Shown: piece by piece, positions 52,098 to 60,443 of the stretch
How the letters are laid out: every line of letters begins with the position of its first letter
Position numbering within the stretch: position 1 is the stretch's first letter
Assembly (NCBI GenBank): GCA_028285345.1
Contig: JANQPT010000050.1
Span: forward strand, 62,001-126,000
From: Planctomycetales bacterium
GTDB taxonomy: Bacteria > Planctomycetota > Planctomycetia > Planctomycetales > Planctomycetaceae
Direction: 5' to 3'
DNA: 64,000 bases
Made by a program: the position numbers and the translations under genes
The notes under the pieces: model-generated
The model's input: the letters and a program-made list of their open reading frames with translations, nothing else
What the model was told of the DNA's origin: nothing
The model's database searches: none

Positions 52098-54290
52098 ATG
52101 CGAACGCTGACGCCCTTAGAAGAGATTCACGTACCACCGACACAACCCGATCAAGAGTACAAAATCGAGTTGTTCAATCGTTCCTTCCGCTTTGAAAGCC
52201 TCAAGCGGTTGTTGGGAGCGGCGGATTTTACGAAGGCGGGAGATCGCGGCGCGGGATTGGCGGCCGCCAGCGAGCCGGAGCGTGAGGCGGCGCGCGCGAT
52301 TCTCTCCTCGCTGACGTTGCAGGAGATTTATGATCAGCCGCTGAAGGACGACAGCGGCGAAATTGATACGGTGATGCGCGTCAATTATGACATTGACCGT
52401 GACCGGTTCTCGTCGATGTCGACGATGACGCTCGGGGAACTCAAGGATGTGTTGTTGCGGGAAACCGGCGAAGCGGTCAACTCACTGGGCTTCGGGCTGA
52501 CGGGGGTGATGGCGGCGGCGGTGGCGAAGTTGATGGACACGCACGAGTTGGTCTACGCGGCCCGCAAGTTGCAGCGTCCGAGCCGCGCGCGGACGCATCT
52601 GGGCCAGCCCGGGACGCTTTCCTCGCGGCTGCAGCCGAACCATCCGGTCGACGATCCGCGCGGGATCGCGCTGTTGTGCTACGCCGGGCTGTCGATGGGA
52701 GGGGGCGACGCGTTGATCGGCGTAAATCCCGCCGTCGACACGGTGGAGAATATTTCGTCGCTGTTGCACCATCTGGACAAACTGCGGCGCCGCACCGGTG
52801 CTCCGACGCAAATCTGTGTGCTGGCGCATCTCAAGACGCAGTTAGCCTGCTTGGAACAGGGCGTGCCGGTGGAGATTATTTTTCAAAGTTTGGCGGGCAC
52901 TGAGGCGACCAATCTGAGCGAATTTGACATTTCCGTCGATCTGCTGGACCACGCCTATCGGACAATGTTCGAAAGCAGCCCGCTGAAGGACGAGGCCGAA
53001 AACTTGATGTACTTCGAGACGGGCCAGGGGAGCGAATATACGTACGGAAAGCACTACGGCATCGATATGGCGACGACCGAAGCGCTCTGCTACGGATTGG
53101 CTCGACGTTATCGCCCGTACATGGTGAACAATGTGACCGGGTTTATTGGGCCGGAGACGCATCTGGACGACTTCGAGATGATCATTTCCAACCTGCAGGA
53201 CCATTTTATGGGTAAGCTGCTGGGACTGCCGATGGGGATGGCGCCGTGTTACACGCTGCATTCCAAAATCACGCTGGAAGGACAGCAGATGGCAACGCAA
53301 TTGCTGTCTACGGCGGGGGCCAATTATTACATGGACGTGTATCTCAACAACGACCGCATGCTGGCTTACTTTGATACGAGCGCCCATGACGATCAGACGT
53401 TGCGAGAATTGCACGACCGCCGGCCGACGCCGGAGTTTTTGGAGTGGGCGCTGCAGCGCGAGATCTTTGTGGAGACTTCCGGCGGGCGCATCGAACGCGG
53501 CCCGCGGTGGGGCGATCCGCGGATGTTCTGCGAATCGGACGCGGAGTTTGACGAACTTTGCCGAGCGACGCCGGCGATGTACGGTTACGAAAACTCAGGT
53601 CCGCGTCCGGCCGACGCGGTGAGTCGCCGACTCAAGTCGAATCTGGCTTGGGCCCGCGAAGCGATTTACAGCGAAGTGGACATGGATCAACTCCGGGCAA
53701 TCGATGATTTTAGAGAGTTGTCGACCAACGCTGGTGACAAGGAGAGCCACTTGAACTCGCCCACGTTGGGATCGGAGGTGGCGGATGGTGACGGGCAAGA
53801 GTTGCAGCCCGAGAATTACGACGTGCAGATTGTGGTCTCCGACGGTCTGAGCGCCAAAGCGGTCAATGCGAATATGGCGGAGCTGTACCCGGTGCTGGTC
53901 GACGGATTGGATGGACACGAGTTATCGCGCGGCCGGCCGATTGTGGCCCGGTATGGACGCGTCAAGCTGGCCGAATCGCTGGCGGAGCGATTGCAGACGC
54001 GATTGACGATCATGCTGATCGGCGAGCGTCCGGGCGGGGACGCCGAGGCGGCGAGCAGTTTGTCGGCTTATCTGGCGTATCAATTGCTCGGCGAAGAGGA
54101 GCAGCGGGAAGCGGCGACTTTGAGCGGGAATCCGGACATTCGGTTTGAATACACGGTGATTTCGAATATCTATTCGCGCGGATTGCCGCCTGTGGAAGCG
54201 GGAAGTGTCGTGGTCGAGAAAGCGTGGCAGATTCTGTCGAATCGCGCGGCGGGCAATCGTTTGGAGGCGCTGTTGAAGGCGAGTTGTTGA
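52098..54290 (+). CDS. Ethanolamine ammonia-lyase, EutB-EutC fusion
   Basis: 730 residues from the ATG at 52098, following AGAGGAAAG. Adenosylcobalamin enzyme that turns ethanolamine into acetaldehyde and ammonia. Residues about 1-530 match EutB: FGLTGVMAAAVAKLMDTHEL, TLSSRLQPNHPVDDPRGIA, YFETGQGSEYTYGKHYG, LPMGMAPCYTLHS. Residues about 572-730 match EutC: YDVQIVVSDGLSAKAVNAN, RPIVARYGRVKLAESLAE, TIMLIGERPGGD, TVISNIYSRGLPPVEAG. In the best-known enzymes these are two polypeptides. No eutT, reactivase (EutA) or microcompartment gene is adjacent. A strong hairpin follows. Confidence 0.9.
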   Translation: MRTLTPLEEIHVPPTQPDQEYKIELFNRSFRFESLKRLLGAADFTKAGDRGAGLAAASEPEREAARAILSSLTLQEIYDQPLKDDSGEIDTVMRVNYDIDRDRFSSMSTMTLGELKDVLLRETGEAVNSLGFGLTGVMAAAVAKLMDTHELVYAARKLQRPSRARTHLGQPGTLSSRLQPNHPVDDPRGIALLCYAGLSMGGGDALIGVNPAVDTVENISSLLHHLDKLRRRTGAPTQICVLAHLKTQLACLEQGVPVEIIFQSLAGTEATNLSEFDISVDLLDHAYRTMFESSPLKDEAENLMYFETGQGSEYTYGKHYGIDMATTEALCYGLARRYRPYMVNNVTGFIGPETHLDDFEMIISNLQDHFMGKLLGLPMGMAPCYTLHSKITLEGQQMATQLLSTAGANYYMDVYLNNDRMLAYFDTSAHDDQTLRELHDRRPTPEFLEWALQREIFVETSGGRIERGPRWGDPRMFCESDAEFDELCRATPAMYGYENSGPRPADAVSRRLKSNLAWAREAIYSEVDMDQLRAIDDFRELSTNAGDKESHLNSPTLGSEVADGDGQELQPENYDVQIVVSDGLSAKAVNANMAELYPVLVDGLDGHELSRGRPIVARYGRVKLAESLAERLQTRLTIMLIGERPGGDAEAASSLSAYLAYQLLGEEEQREAATLSGNPDIRFEYTVISNIYSRGLPPVEAGSVVVEKAWQILSNRAAGNRLEALLKASC

Positions 54291-54303
54291 GCCACCAAAT
54301 TAA

Positions 54304-54373
54304 AACGCATATTGCGCAGATTATCGCAGAGTAAGGGTTTGCAACTCTGCGATAATCTGCGCAATCTGCGTTT
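54304..54373. repeat. Facing GCAGATTATCGCAGA-type arms
   Basis: Left arm GCGCAGATTATCGCAGAGT and right arm ACTCTGCGATAATCTGCGC pair without a break, with CGCA/TGCG steps beyond. No T-tract follows directly, so it might end the eut message or be one of the word-repeat elements. Confidence 0.75.
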
Positions 54374-54460
54374 CGATTATAGAGTATCGACACTAGCCGC
54401 GTTGCAGCACCGGATCGTAGAATTGATTGAACGACCACAGTCTTGGGTGAGGGTACGCAG

Positions 54461-56110
54461 ATGCATGATGTGACTTCCGATTTGCGGGAGGCGTGGGAGC
54501 AGGAACTTACGGCGTCGCCAGCGCGACCGCAGCCGCCGACGACGGTGAGCGGGATGCCGATCGATGCGCTGTATCAGGATTTCGGCGGCGACGAATTCGA
54601 CTCCGGCGGCGATTTGGGGTATCCGGGACAGTACCCGTTCCTGCGGGGCATTCATGCCAGCATGTATCGCGGTCGGCTGTGGACGATGCGGCAGTTTGCC
54701 GGGTTCGGCACGGCGCAGCAGACCAATCAGCGGTTCAAGTTTTTGCTGGAGAAGGGGCAGACCGGGCTGAGCACGGCATTTGATCTGCCGACGTTGATGG
54801 GGCTGGACAGCGACGATCCCCGTTCGCGTGGTGAAGTCGGCCGGTTGGGTGTGACGACCGATACATTGGACGACATGCAGCAACTGTTTGCCGACATCGA
54901 CCTGGAAGCGGTCTCGGTCTCGATGACGATCAACGCGCCGGCGATTGTGGTGATGGCGTTTTATCTGGCGGCGGCGCGGGAACGGGGCTTTGACTGGAAG
55001 AAGCTGCGGGGCACGATTCAGAATGACGCTCTGAAGGAATTTCACGCGCAGAACGAGATTGTGTTTCCCGCCGAACCGTCTGTGAAACTGGTCGTCGATT
55101 TGATCGAGTTTTGCAGCGAACAGGTTCCGCAATGGAACACAGTTTCGGTGAGCGGGTACCACATTCGCGAGGCGGGTTCGACGGCGGCGCAGGAATTGGC
55201 GTTCACTTTGGCGGACGGGTTGCACTACGTCGAGAAATCGCTCGAGCGGGGGTTGGATGTCGACGCGTTTGCGCCACGGCTGAGCTTCTTTTTCAATTCG
55301 CACAACGACGTGTTTGAGGAAGTTGCCAAATACCGCGCCGCCCGTTTGATTTGGGCCGATGCACTGCGAAATCAGTACGGTGCACAGAATCCGGCGTCGT
55401 GGAAGTTGCGATTCCATGCGCAGACGGCCGGTTGCTCGCTGCAGGACAAGCAGCCGGAGGTGAATTTGATCCGCGTCGCCTATCAGGCGCTCGCGGCGGT
55501 GTTGGGGGGGTGCCAGTCGCTGCACACCAACAGCATGGACGAAACGCTGGCGTTGCCGTCGGAGCATGCGGTCACGTTGGCATTGCGGACGCAGCAGGTG
55601 TTGGCGTACGAAAGCGGCGCCACGAACACGGTCGACCCGCTGGGGGGCAGCTACTTCATCGAGACGCTGACCCGCAAGCTGGCGGAGGAGGTGCGGCAGT
55701 ATTTCGAGCGGATCGATCACAAAGGGGGGATGATCGCCGCGATTGAAGCAGGTTTCTTCCGCCGCGAGATCGCCGATGCGGCGTTTGCGTATCAGCGGGC
55801 GGTGGACGCGCAGGAGAAGCTCATCGTGGGCGTCAACGCGTTTCAGGAAGAGGAGGAACCGAAGATCGACATTCTGCAGGTGGACGAAGCCGTCGAGTCG
55901 GACCAATTGGCAGCGCTGCAGAAGATTAAAGAGAACCGCAGCGACAACGACGTCCGCCGCCGACTTGACGAATTGCGCTGTGTTGCGGAGGCGGGAGGGA
56001 ACGTGCTGCCGCCGTTGATCGACGCGGCAGAGGCGCGCGTGACGGTTGGTGAGGCGATGGACGCGCTGGCTGACGTTTACGGGCGGTTTCGGCCAGGTGA
56101 GGCGTGGTAG
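54461..56110 (+). CDS. Adenosylcobalamin-dependent acyl-CoA mutase, large subunit (isobutyryl-CoA-mutase-like)
   Basis: 549 residues from ATG 54461, GAGGG upstream. It is the catalytic barrel of the methylmalonyl-CoA mutase family without a B12-binding domain. Family segments: NTVSVSGYHIREAGSTAAQE with the catalytic His, FFFNSHNDVFEE, YESGATNTVDPLGGSYFIE. The substrate pocket has Phe at residue 79 (RQFAGF) and Gln at 197 (HAQNEIVFP); methylmalonyl-CoA mutase has Tyr and Arg there, isobutyryl-CoA mutase has Phe and Gln (F80/Q198 in Streptomyces IcmA). The Tyr75-equivalent is His65. It is followed by a separate B12 subunit of IcmB size. I favour IcmA-like, with real substrate open. Confidence 0.85.
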   Translation: MHDVTSDLREAWEQELTASPARPQPPTTVSGMPIDALYQDFGGDEFDSGGDLGYPGQYPFLRGIHASMYRGRLWTMRQFAGFGTAQQTNQRFKFLLEKGQTGLSTAFDLPTLMGLDSDDPRSRGEVGRLGVTTDTLDDMQQLFADIDLEAVSVSMTINAPAIVVMAFYLAAARERGFDWKKLRGTIQNDALKEFHAQNEIVFPAEPSVKLVVDLIEFCSEQVPQWNTVSVSGYHIREAGSTAAQELAFTLADGLHYVEKSLERGLDVDAFAPRLSFFFNSHNDVFEEVAKYRAARLIWADALRNQYGAQNPASWKLRFHAQTAGCSLQDKQPEVNLIRVAYQALAAVLGGCQSLHTNSMDETLALPSEHAVTLALRTQQVLAYESGATNTVDPLGGSYFIETLTRKLAEEVRQYFERIDHKGGMIAAIEAGFFRREIADAAFAYQRAVDAQEKLIVGVNAFQEEEEPKIDILQVDEAVESDQLAALQKIKENRSDNDVRRRLDELRCVAEAGGNVLPPLIDAAEARVTVGEAMDALADVYGRFRPGEAW

Positions 56111-56221
56111 TGGTGGAGGGGTTAGGCTTTAGGGTGGAGGCTTTAGGGATGGGTGCCGGGATCAGTTAGTATCAGAGTGTAAAGGGCGGCGGTCACGTGT
56201 TTGATTTCGAATCGCGGGATA

Positions 56222-56246
56222 GATTTCGGTCCGCACAGCGGACCCT
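56222..56246. repeat. GGTCCGC hairpin repeat, inverted copy
   Basis: GGTCCGCACAGCGGACC followed by CTAC, the reverse of the unit at 5212. It lies just before the B12-subunit gene. Confidence 0.6.
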
Positions 56247-56261
56247 ACGGATTAGTATTTC

Positions 56262-56678
56262 ATGACCGAACGAAGTGATCCACAACGTGTGCTGTTGGCC
56301 AAGATTGGCCTTGATGGGCACGACCGGGGTGTGAAGGTCGTTGCGCGGGGGTTGCGTGATGCGGGGTTTCATGTGATTTACTCCGGGTTGTGGCAGGCGC
56401 CGGAGGCGGTGATTCAGGCGGCGGTTGATGAAGATGCCGATTGGTTGGGGATCAGTTTGCTGAGCGGGGCGCATATGACGCTGATCCCCGAGCTGCTCCG
56501 GATTCGCGATGAGCAGGGCGCTCATCATGTCGGCGTGATTGTGGGAGGGATCATTCCCGAAGAGGATGCCGCCAAGTTGCTTGAGATGGGCGTCGCCAAA
56601 GTGTTCGGACCGGGAACGCCGATTCAGGAGATTGTCGATTTTCTCAGCGCGCAGGACGATCGTGTCGAACAATCTTGA
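56262..56678 (+). CDS. B12-binding subunit of acyl-CoA mutase (IcmB-like)
   Basis: 138 residues, almost the same as Streptomyces IcmB (136). A lone cobalamin-binding flavodoxin-like domain: DGHDRG (the His that ligates cobalt), the LLSGAHMTL loop and VGGIIP. It pairs with the large subunit encoded 151 bases upstream. The MeaB-type gene starts before its stop codon. Confidence 0.9.
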   Translation: MTERSDPQRVLLAKIGLDGHDRGVKVVARGLRDAGFHVIYSGLWQAPEAVIQAAVDEDADWLGISLLSGAHMTLIPELLRIRDEQGAHHVGVIVGGIIPEEDAAKLLEMGVAKVFGPGTPIQEIVDFLSAQDDRVEQS

Positions 56679-57405
56679 ATTGCTAAAGCGGATCAAAAGC
56701 GGCGACCGTCATGCTCTGTCGCGGGCGCTGACGTTGGCGGCGCAGCGAGAGAGTGCGGACGAATTTCGCGAATCGTTGGCCGGCGCGTCGCGGGGCGTGG
56801 TGGTGGCGATCACGGGTAGCGGCGGGGTGGGCAAGAGCAGTTTGATCGGGAAACTGATTGAACATCTGCGCCGTGGCGATCAAAGAGTCGCCGTCTTGGC
56901 GTGCGATCCGCAAAGCCCGCTCACGGGTGGCGCGCTGTTGGGCGACCGCATTCGGATGTCGCCGGCGGAAGTTGATCCGGGAGTCTTTATTCGCAGTCTG
57001 TCGACCGCGGCGGGGGGACAGGCGATTGTTCCGAATCTGGACGTGATGATCGAATTGCTCTTCGCGTTCGGCTTTGACGCGGTGATCCTGGAGACGGTGG
57101 GAGCGGGGCAGGGCGATACGGCCGTGCGGGATCTGGCCGATGTGTTAATCCTGCTGCTGCAGCCTGAGAGCGGGGACGAACTGCAGTGGGAAAAGGCGGG
57201 GCTGCTGGAAGTCGCCGATATTGTGTCGGTGAACAAGTCCGATTTGCCGGGCGCCGAGGCGATGCAGTCCCAGATTGCCGCCCAATTGAATCTGCCGGGC
57301 TGTCGTGAGATCCCGGTCGTGCGGACGAGTCCGTCGCGAAACGAGGGAATCGCGGAATTGTGGGAGTTGGCACTTTCATTGGCGAAAGGGAAGCCGCATG
57401 GATGA
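56662..57405 (+). CDS. MeaB/ArgK-type G-protein chaperone of B12 mutases
   Basis: 247 residues if started at the GTG at 56662, which follows AGGA and overlaps the stop of the B12 subunit by 17 bases; the frame is open further upstream but inside that gene. Walker A GSGGVGKSS, the LETVGAGQGDT segment and NKSD for guanine binding. These GTPases load cofactor and protect the mutase. It is shorter than typical MeaB (about 300-330), mainly at the ends. Confidence 0.87.
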   Translation: MSNNLELLKRIKSGDRHALSRALTLAAQRESADEFRESLAGASRGVVVAITGSGGVGKSSLIGKLIEHLRRGDQRVAVLACDPQSPLTGGALLGDRIRMSPAEVDPGVFIRSLSTAAGGQAIVPNLDVMIELLFAFGFDAVILETVGAGQGDTAVRDLADVLILLLQPESGDELQWEKAGLLEVADIVSVNKSDLPGAEAMQSQIAAQLNLPGCREIPVVRTSPSRNEGIAELWELALSLAKGKPHG

Positions 57406-59023
57406 CCGCATCACCAGCTTGGACGATTATCGGCGCATTAGAGCGGCGTTTCGTTGGGAGGCTCCGGCGGAGTTCAATTTCGGTTTTGACGTTGTCGACC
57501 GCTGGGCGGCAGCCGATCCCGAGCGAACGGCGATTCAGTGGGTGGGTCCAGACGCGGAGCGGACAGTCTCGTTTGGCGAGATCTCCCGAAGATCGAATCA
57601 AGTCGCGCAGGCGTTGACGGGCTTGGGAATCGGTCGCGGCGAGAAGGTGCTGGTGATCTTGCCGCGGATTGTTCCGTGGTGGGAGACGATGGTCGGGCTG
57701 CTCAAGGCGGGGATTGTGGCGATTCCGGGCACGCCGCTGCTGACGGCGGGCGACATTGCTTTCCGCGCCGAAGCGGCCGAGGCGGTCGGGATCATCACCG
57801 AGGGAACGATCGCCACAAGGTTGGACGAAGCCGACGTGGAGATTCCGCGACTGAAGCAGCGGATTATGGTTGACGGCGATTCCCGCGACGGTTGGCTGCC
57901 GTATGCGGATTTGGTTGAAAGCGCCGCCGCCGATCGGCTGAAAGTATCAACGTCGGCCGATGATCCGGCGTTGCTGTACTTCACGTCGGGCACGACCGGC
58001 ATGCCGAAGATGGTGTTGCACACACAGGCCAGCTATGGGGTCGGGCATCAGGTCACCGGCCGTTATTGGCTCGATTTGCGTGAGGATGATTTGCATTGGA
58101 ACGTCTCTGACAACGGATGGGCCAAGGCGGCGTGGTCGAGCCTGTTCGGCCCGTGGAATTGCGGCGCGGGGTTGTTTGTGCAGGAAAGTGGAGGAAAGTT
58201 CAACGCGGGAGATGTGTTGAACTGTCTGGCGAAGTATCCGATTACGTCGATGTGCGCCGCTCCGACGATTTACCGCGTGCTGGTGCAGCGCGATTTGTCC
58301 AAGTTTCGGCCGGCGGCGCTGCGGAGTTGTGTGGCGGCGGGGGAACCGCTCAATCCGGAAGTGATCGCCGTTTGGCAGCAAGCGACGGGGATCACGGTTC
58401 GCGACGGGTATGGGCAGACCGAGACCGTGCTGCTGTGCGGGAATTTTCCTGGCGTTCCGGTACGGCAGGGTTCGATGGGATTGCCCGCGCCCGGATTTGA
58501 TTTGGCTGTGATTGACGAGTCGGGCTGCGAGTTACCGGCGAATCAAGAGGGGGATATCGCAGTCCGCATTCAGCCGCAGCGTCCGTTGGGATTGTTTCGC
58601 GAGTACTGGAACAACGCGACGGACAGTGCGGCGACTGTCCGCGGCGATTGGTATGTCACGGGCGACCGGGCTTATGTTGATGACGACGGCTACTTCTGGT
58701 TCGTTGCGCGGGCGGATGACGTGATTACGAGTTCGGCTTATCGGATCGGCCCGTTTGAGGTGGAGAGCGCGTTGATCGAGCATCCGGCGGTGGTGGAGGC
58801 GGCGGTGGTCGGCAAACCGGACAAAATGCGGGGCCAGATTGTCAAAGCGTTTGTTGTGTTGGCGGCGGGGAGCGATCCGACAGAGGTGCTCAAGTCGGAG
58901 CTGCAGGAGCACGTGAAGACTTCGACGGCGCCGTATAAGTATCCGCGCGAGATTGAGTTTGTTGATGAGTTACCGAAGACGGTGAGCGGGAAGATTCGAC
59001 GGGTGGAGTTGCGTGGCGAGTGA
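57398..59023 (+). CDS. Acyl-CoA synthetase (AMP-forming, medium/short-chain type)
   Basis: 541 residues from ATG 57398, overlapping the MeaB stop by eight bases. Activates a carboxylic acid to its CoA ester. P-loop YFTSGTTGMPK, the GYGQTE segment, TGDRAYVDDDGYFW and the C-terminal catalytic Lys in TVSGKIRRVELRGE. Overall it resembles ACSM-type (butyrate/medium-chain) ligases. Its tight coupling to the mutase suggests it feeds a branched or short acyl-CoA such as isobutyryl- or pivalyl-CoA; this is inference. Confidence 0.87.
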   Translation: MDDRITSLDDYRRIRAAFRWEAPAEFNFGFDVVDRWAAADPERTAIQWVGPDAERTVSFGEISRRSNQVAQALTGLGIGRGEKVLVILPRIVPWWETMVGLLKAGIVAIPGTPLLTAGDIAFRAEAAEAVGIITEGTIATRLDEADVEIPRLKQRIMVDGDSRDGWLPYADLVESAAADRLKVSTSADDPALLYFTSGTTGMPKMVLHTQASYGVGHQVTGRYWLDLREDDLHWNVSDNGWAKAAWSSLFGPWNCGAGLFVQESGGKFNAGDVLNCLAKYPITSMCAAPTIYRVLVQRDLSKFRPAALRSCVAAGEPLNPEVIAVWQQATGITVRDGYGQTETVLLCGNFPGVPVRQGSMGLPAPGFDLAVIDESGCELPANQEGDIAVRIQPQRPLGLFREYWNNATDSAATVRGDWYVTGDRAYVDDDGYFWFVARADDVITSSAYRIGPFEVESALIEHPAVVEAAVVGKPDKMRGQIVKAFVVLAAGSDPTEVLKSELQEHVKTSTAPYKYPREIEFVDELPKTVSGKIRRVELRGE

Positions 59024-59177
59024 ATTTGCGTTCGGAGACCCCCGGCAGAGCCGGAGGCTGGTAGTGTCCTGATTTGAAATAGACAGCGAAAAGCGAGGTT
59101 TCAGATTGACTCGAAAGATGAAATAAGATGGACCATTTGCTCGGCCGACTGTAACGGTTTTGCCGATAGGAAAATCT

Positions 59178-59600
59178 ATGGCAAACACGCAAGTCTTCAA
59201 TGGTCCAGCGCGAGGTCTTCTGCTATGCCTGCTCGCGCAATTCTTCTTGTTCGGTTGTAGTGGCATCCGAAACTATAGTCCGAAAAGTGGAAACCCTCTT
59301 AGCGATCGTAAAGCATCTGGTCCATTGAAAAAGGGCATGACAGATTCAGAAGTGAGAAAGGCAATTGGCGTTCTTTTTAGGGATGGGTCTTGTGGGACGC
59401 TTAGGTGGGACTACTACGAATGTATATCGATGAGATACCCATTCTCACGGGTAGGGCTTTATTTTGAGCTCGATGAGAATGGAGTTTATCGACTGCACGA
59501 TTGGAAGATCGGGGTGAAATCTGGCGCGACGATTGGCCCAATACTGCATCTAAAAGATCCTCAAATTTCCAAAGCCGATCTGTCACTCCCGCCATCATAG
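59178..59600 (+). CDS. BamE/SmpA-like small lipoprotein
   Basis: 140 residues from ATG 59178. Lipoprotein signal with LFGC (Cys at about 27). The LKKGMTDSEVRKAIG helix is the BamE/OmlA-type core, followed by beta strands. The DNA is clearly lower in G+C than its neighbours and its end abuts a transposase relic, so a recent arrival is possible. Function unknown. Confidence 0.6.
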   Translation: MANTQVFNGPARGLLLCLLAQFFLFGCSGIRNYSPKSGNPLSDRKASGPLKKGMTDSEVRKAIGVLFRDGSCGTLRWDYYECISMRYPFSRVGLYFELDENGVYRLHDWKIGVKSGATIGPILHLKDPQISKADLSLPPS

Positions 59601-59739
59601 CCGGAGTGGGCCGCTTTCGCCCGCTCTTGCCGTTCTCGCGCATCCGCCAGCAGAAGTTGTAGTTCGCGATGTGCATGGCAACGGCAGCTTCCAGGTTTTC
59701 GAGCTCCTTTGAAAACGCCAAGGTCAACCCGTAGGCTGA
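59539..59739 (-). pseudogene. Transposase C-terminal relic
   Basis: About 67 residues on the minus strand read GLTLAFSKELENLEAAVAMH, YNFCW, then RPTPAMMAGVTDRLWKFED. This matches the C-terminal part of IS1-type (DDE) transposases, where the KLENH-x-AVALHF and TPAMAAGVTD segments are conserved. No N-terminus, catalytic core or terminal inverted repeats are left. It overlaps the end of the lipoprotein gene on the other strand. Confidence 0.7.
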
Positions 59740-59822
59740 TGGGGGCGGGTGGAATTGCGGATGGGGTGGGGTTCTTGGTAGCATTTTTCAGGTGAATTCA
59801 TTCAGCAGTTCTGGAGGGGCGT

Positions 59823-60425
59823 ATGTCGGCTGAAGATTCTGTCATGATGTGGATCGACGGCCTGAAGCGGAAGGATGAGACCGCGGCGCAGGAGTTGTGG
59901 GAGCGATATTTTCATCGGCTGGTGGCGCTGGCCGGCAAGAAGCTGCCGGGACACGTCAAGCGGACATTCGACGAGGAAGACGTTGCGCTCAGCGCCTTTC
60001 ACAGCCTGTGCCAAGGCGTGCAAAAAAACCGGTTTCCGGAGTTGGAGGACCGCGATAATTTGTGGTCGTTGCTGGTGGTGATCACGGCCCGCAAGGCAAT
60101 GCGCCGCCTACGGGGAAACCAGGCCGAAAAGCGCGGCGGCGGAGATGTCCGCGGGGAGTCGATTTTTGGGTCGATCCCGCAAGAGGAGAACTTGGGCATC
60201 GAGAATGTGATCGGAAACACACCCACCCCGGAATTCGCTCTGCAGATTTGCGAGGAATCGGATCAGTTGATGGACCAGTTGCCGGATGAATCGTTCAGGG
60301 AAATCGCCCGTTTGAAGCTGGCTGGCTATTCCAACGAAGAGATTGTCACGCAGACCGGGCTGAGCCGCCGCACGGTCGGCCGGCGGTTGAGTTTGATCCG
60401 ACAATTGTGGAACGAGGACGGCTAA
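59823..60425 (+). CDS. ECF-type RNA polymerase sigma factor
   Basis: 200 residues. Region 2 is seen in AQELWERYFHRLVALAGKKL and DEEDVALSAFHSL, region 4 in DESFREIARLKLAGYSNEE followed by the helix-turn-helix LSRRTVGRRLSLIR. It belongs to the ECF kind common in planctomycetes, which are encoded next to Ser/Thr kinases rather than anti-sigma factors. The kinase gene begins 19 bases later on the same strand. Confidence 0.92.
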   Translation: MSAEDSVMMWIDGLKRKDETAAQELWERYFHRLVALAGKKLPGHVKRTFDEEDVALSAFHSLCQGVQKNRFPELEDRDNLWSLLVVITARKAMRRLRGNQAEKRGGGDVRGESIFGSIPQEENLGIENVIGNTPTPEFALQICEESDQLMDQLPDESFREIARLKLAGYSNEEIVTQTGLSRRTVGRRLSLIRQLWNEDG

Positions 60426-60443
60426 GCTGGTAGGCTGGTGGGC

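Noticed and set aside
54377-55906. 509-residue antisense frame over the mutase gene
   Set aside because: Shadow frame; the plus strand is unmistakable.
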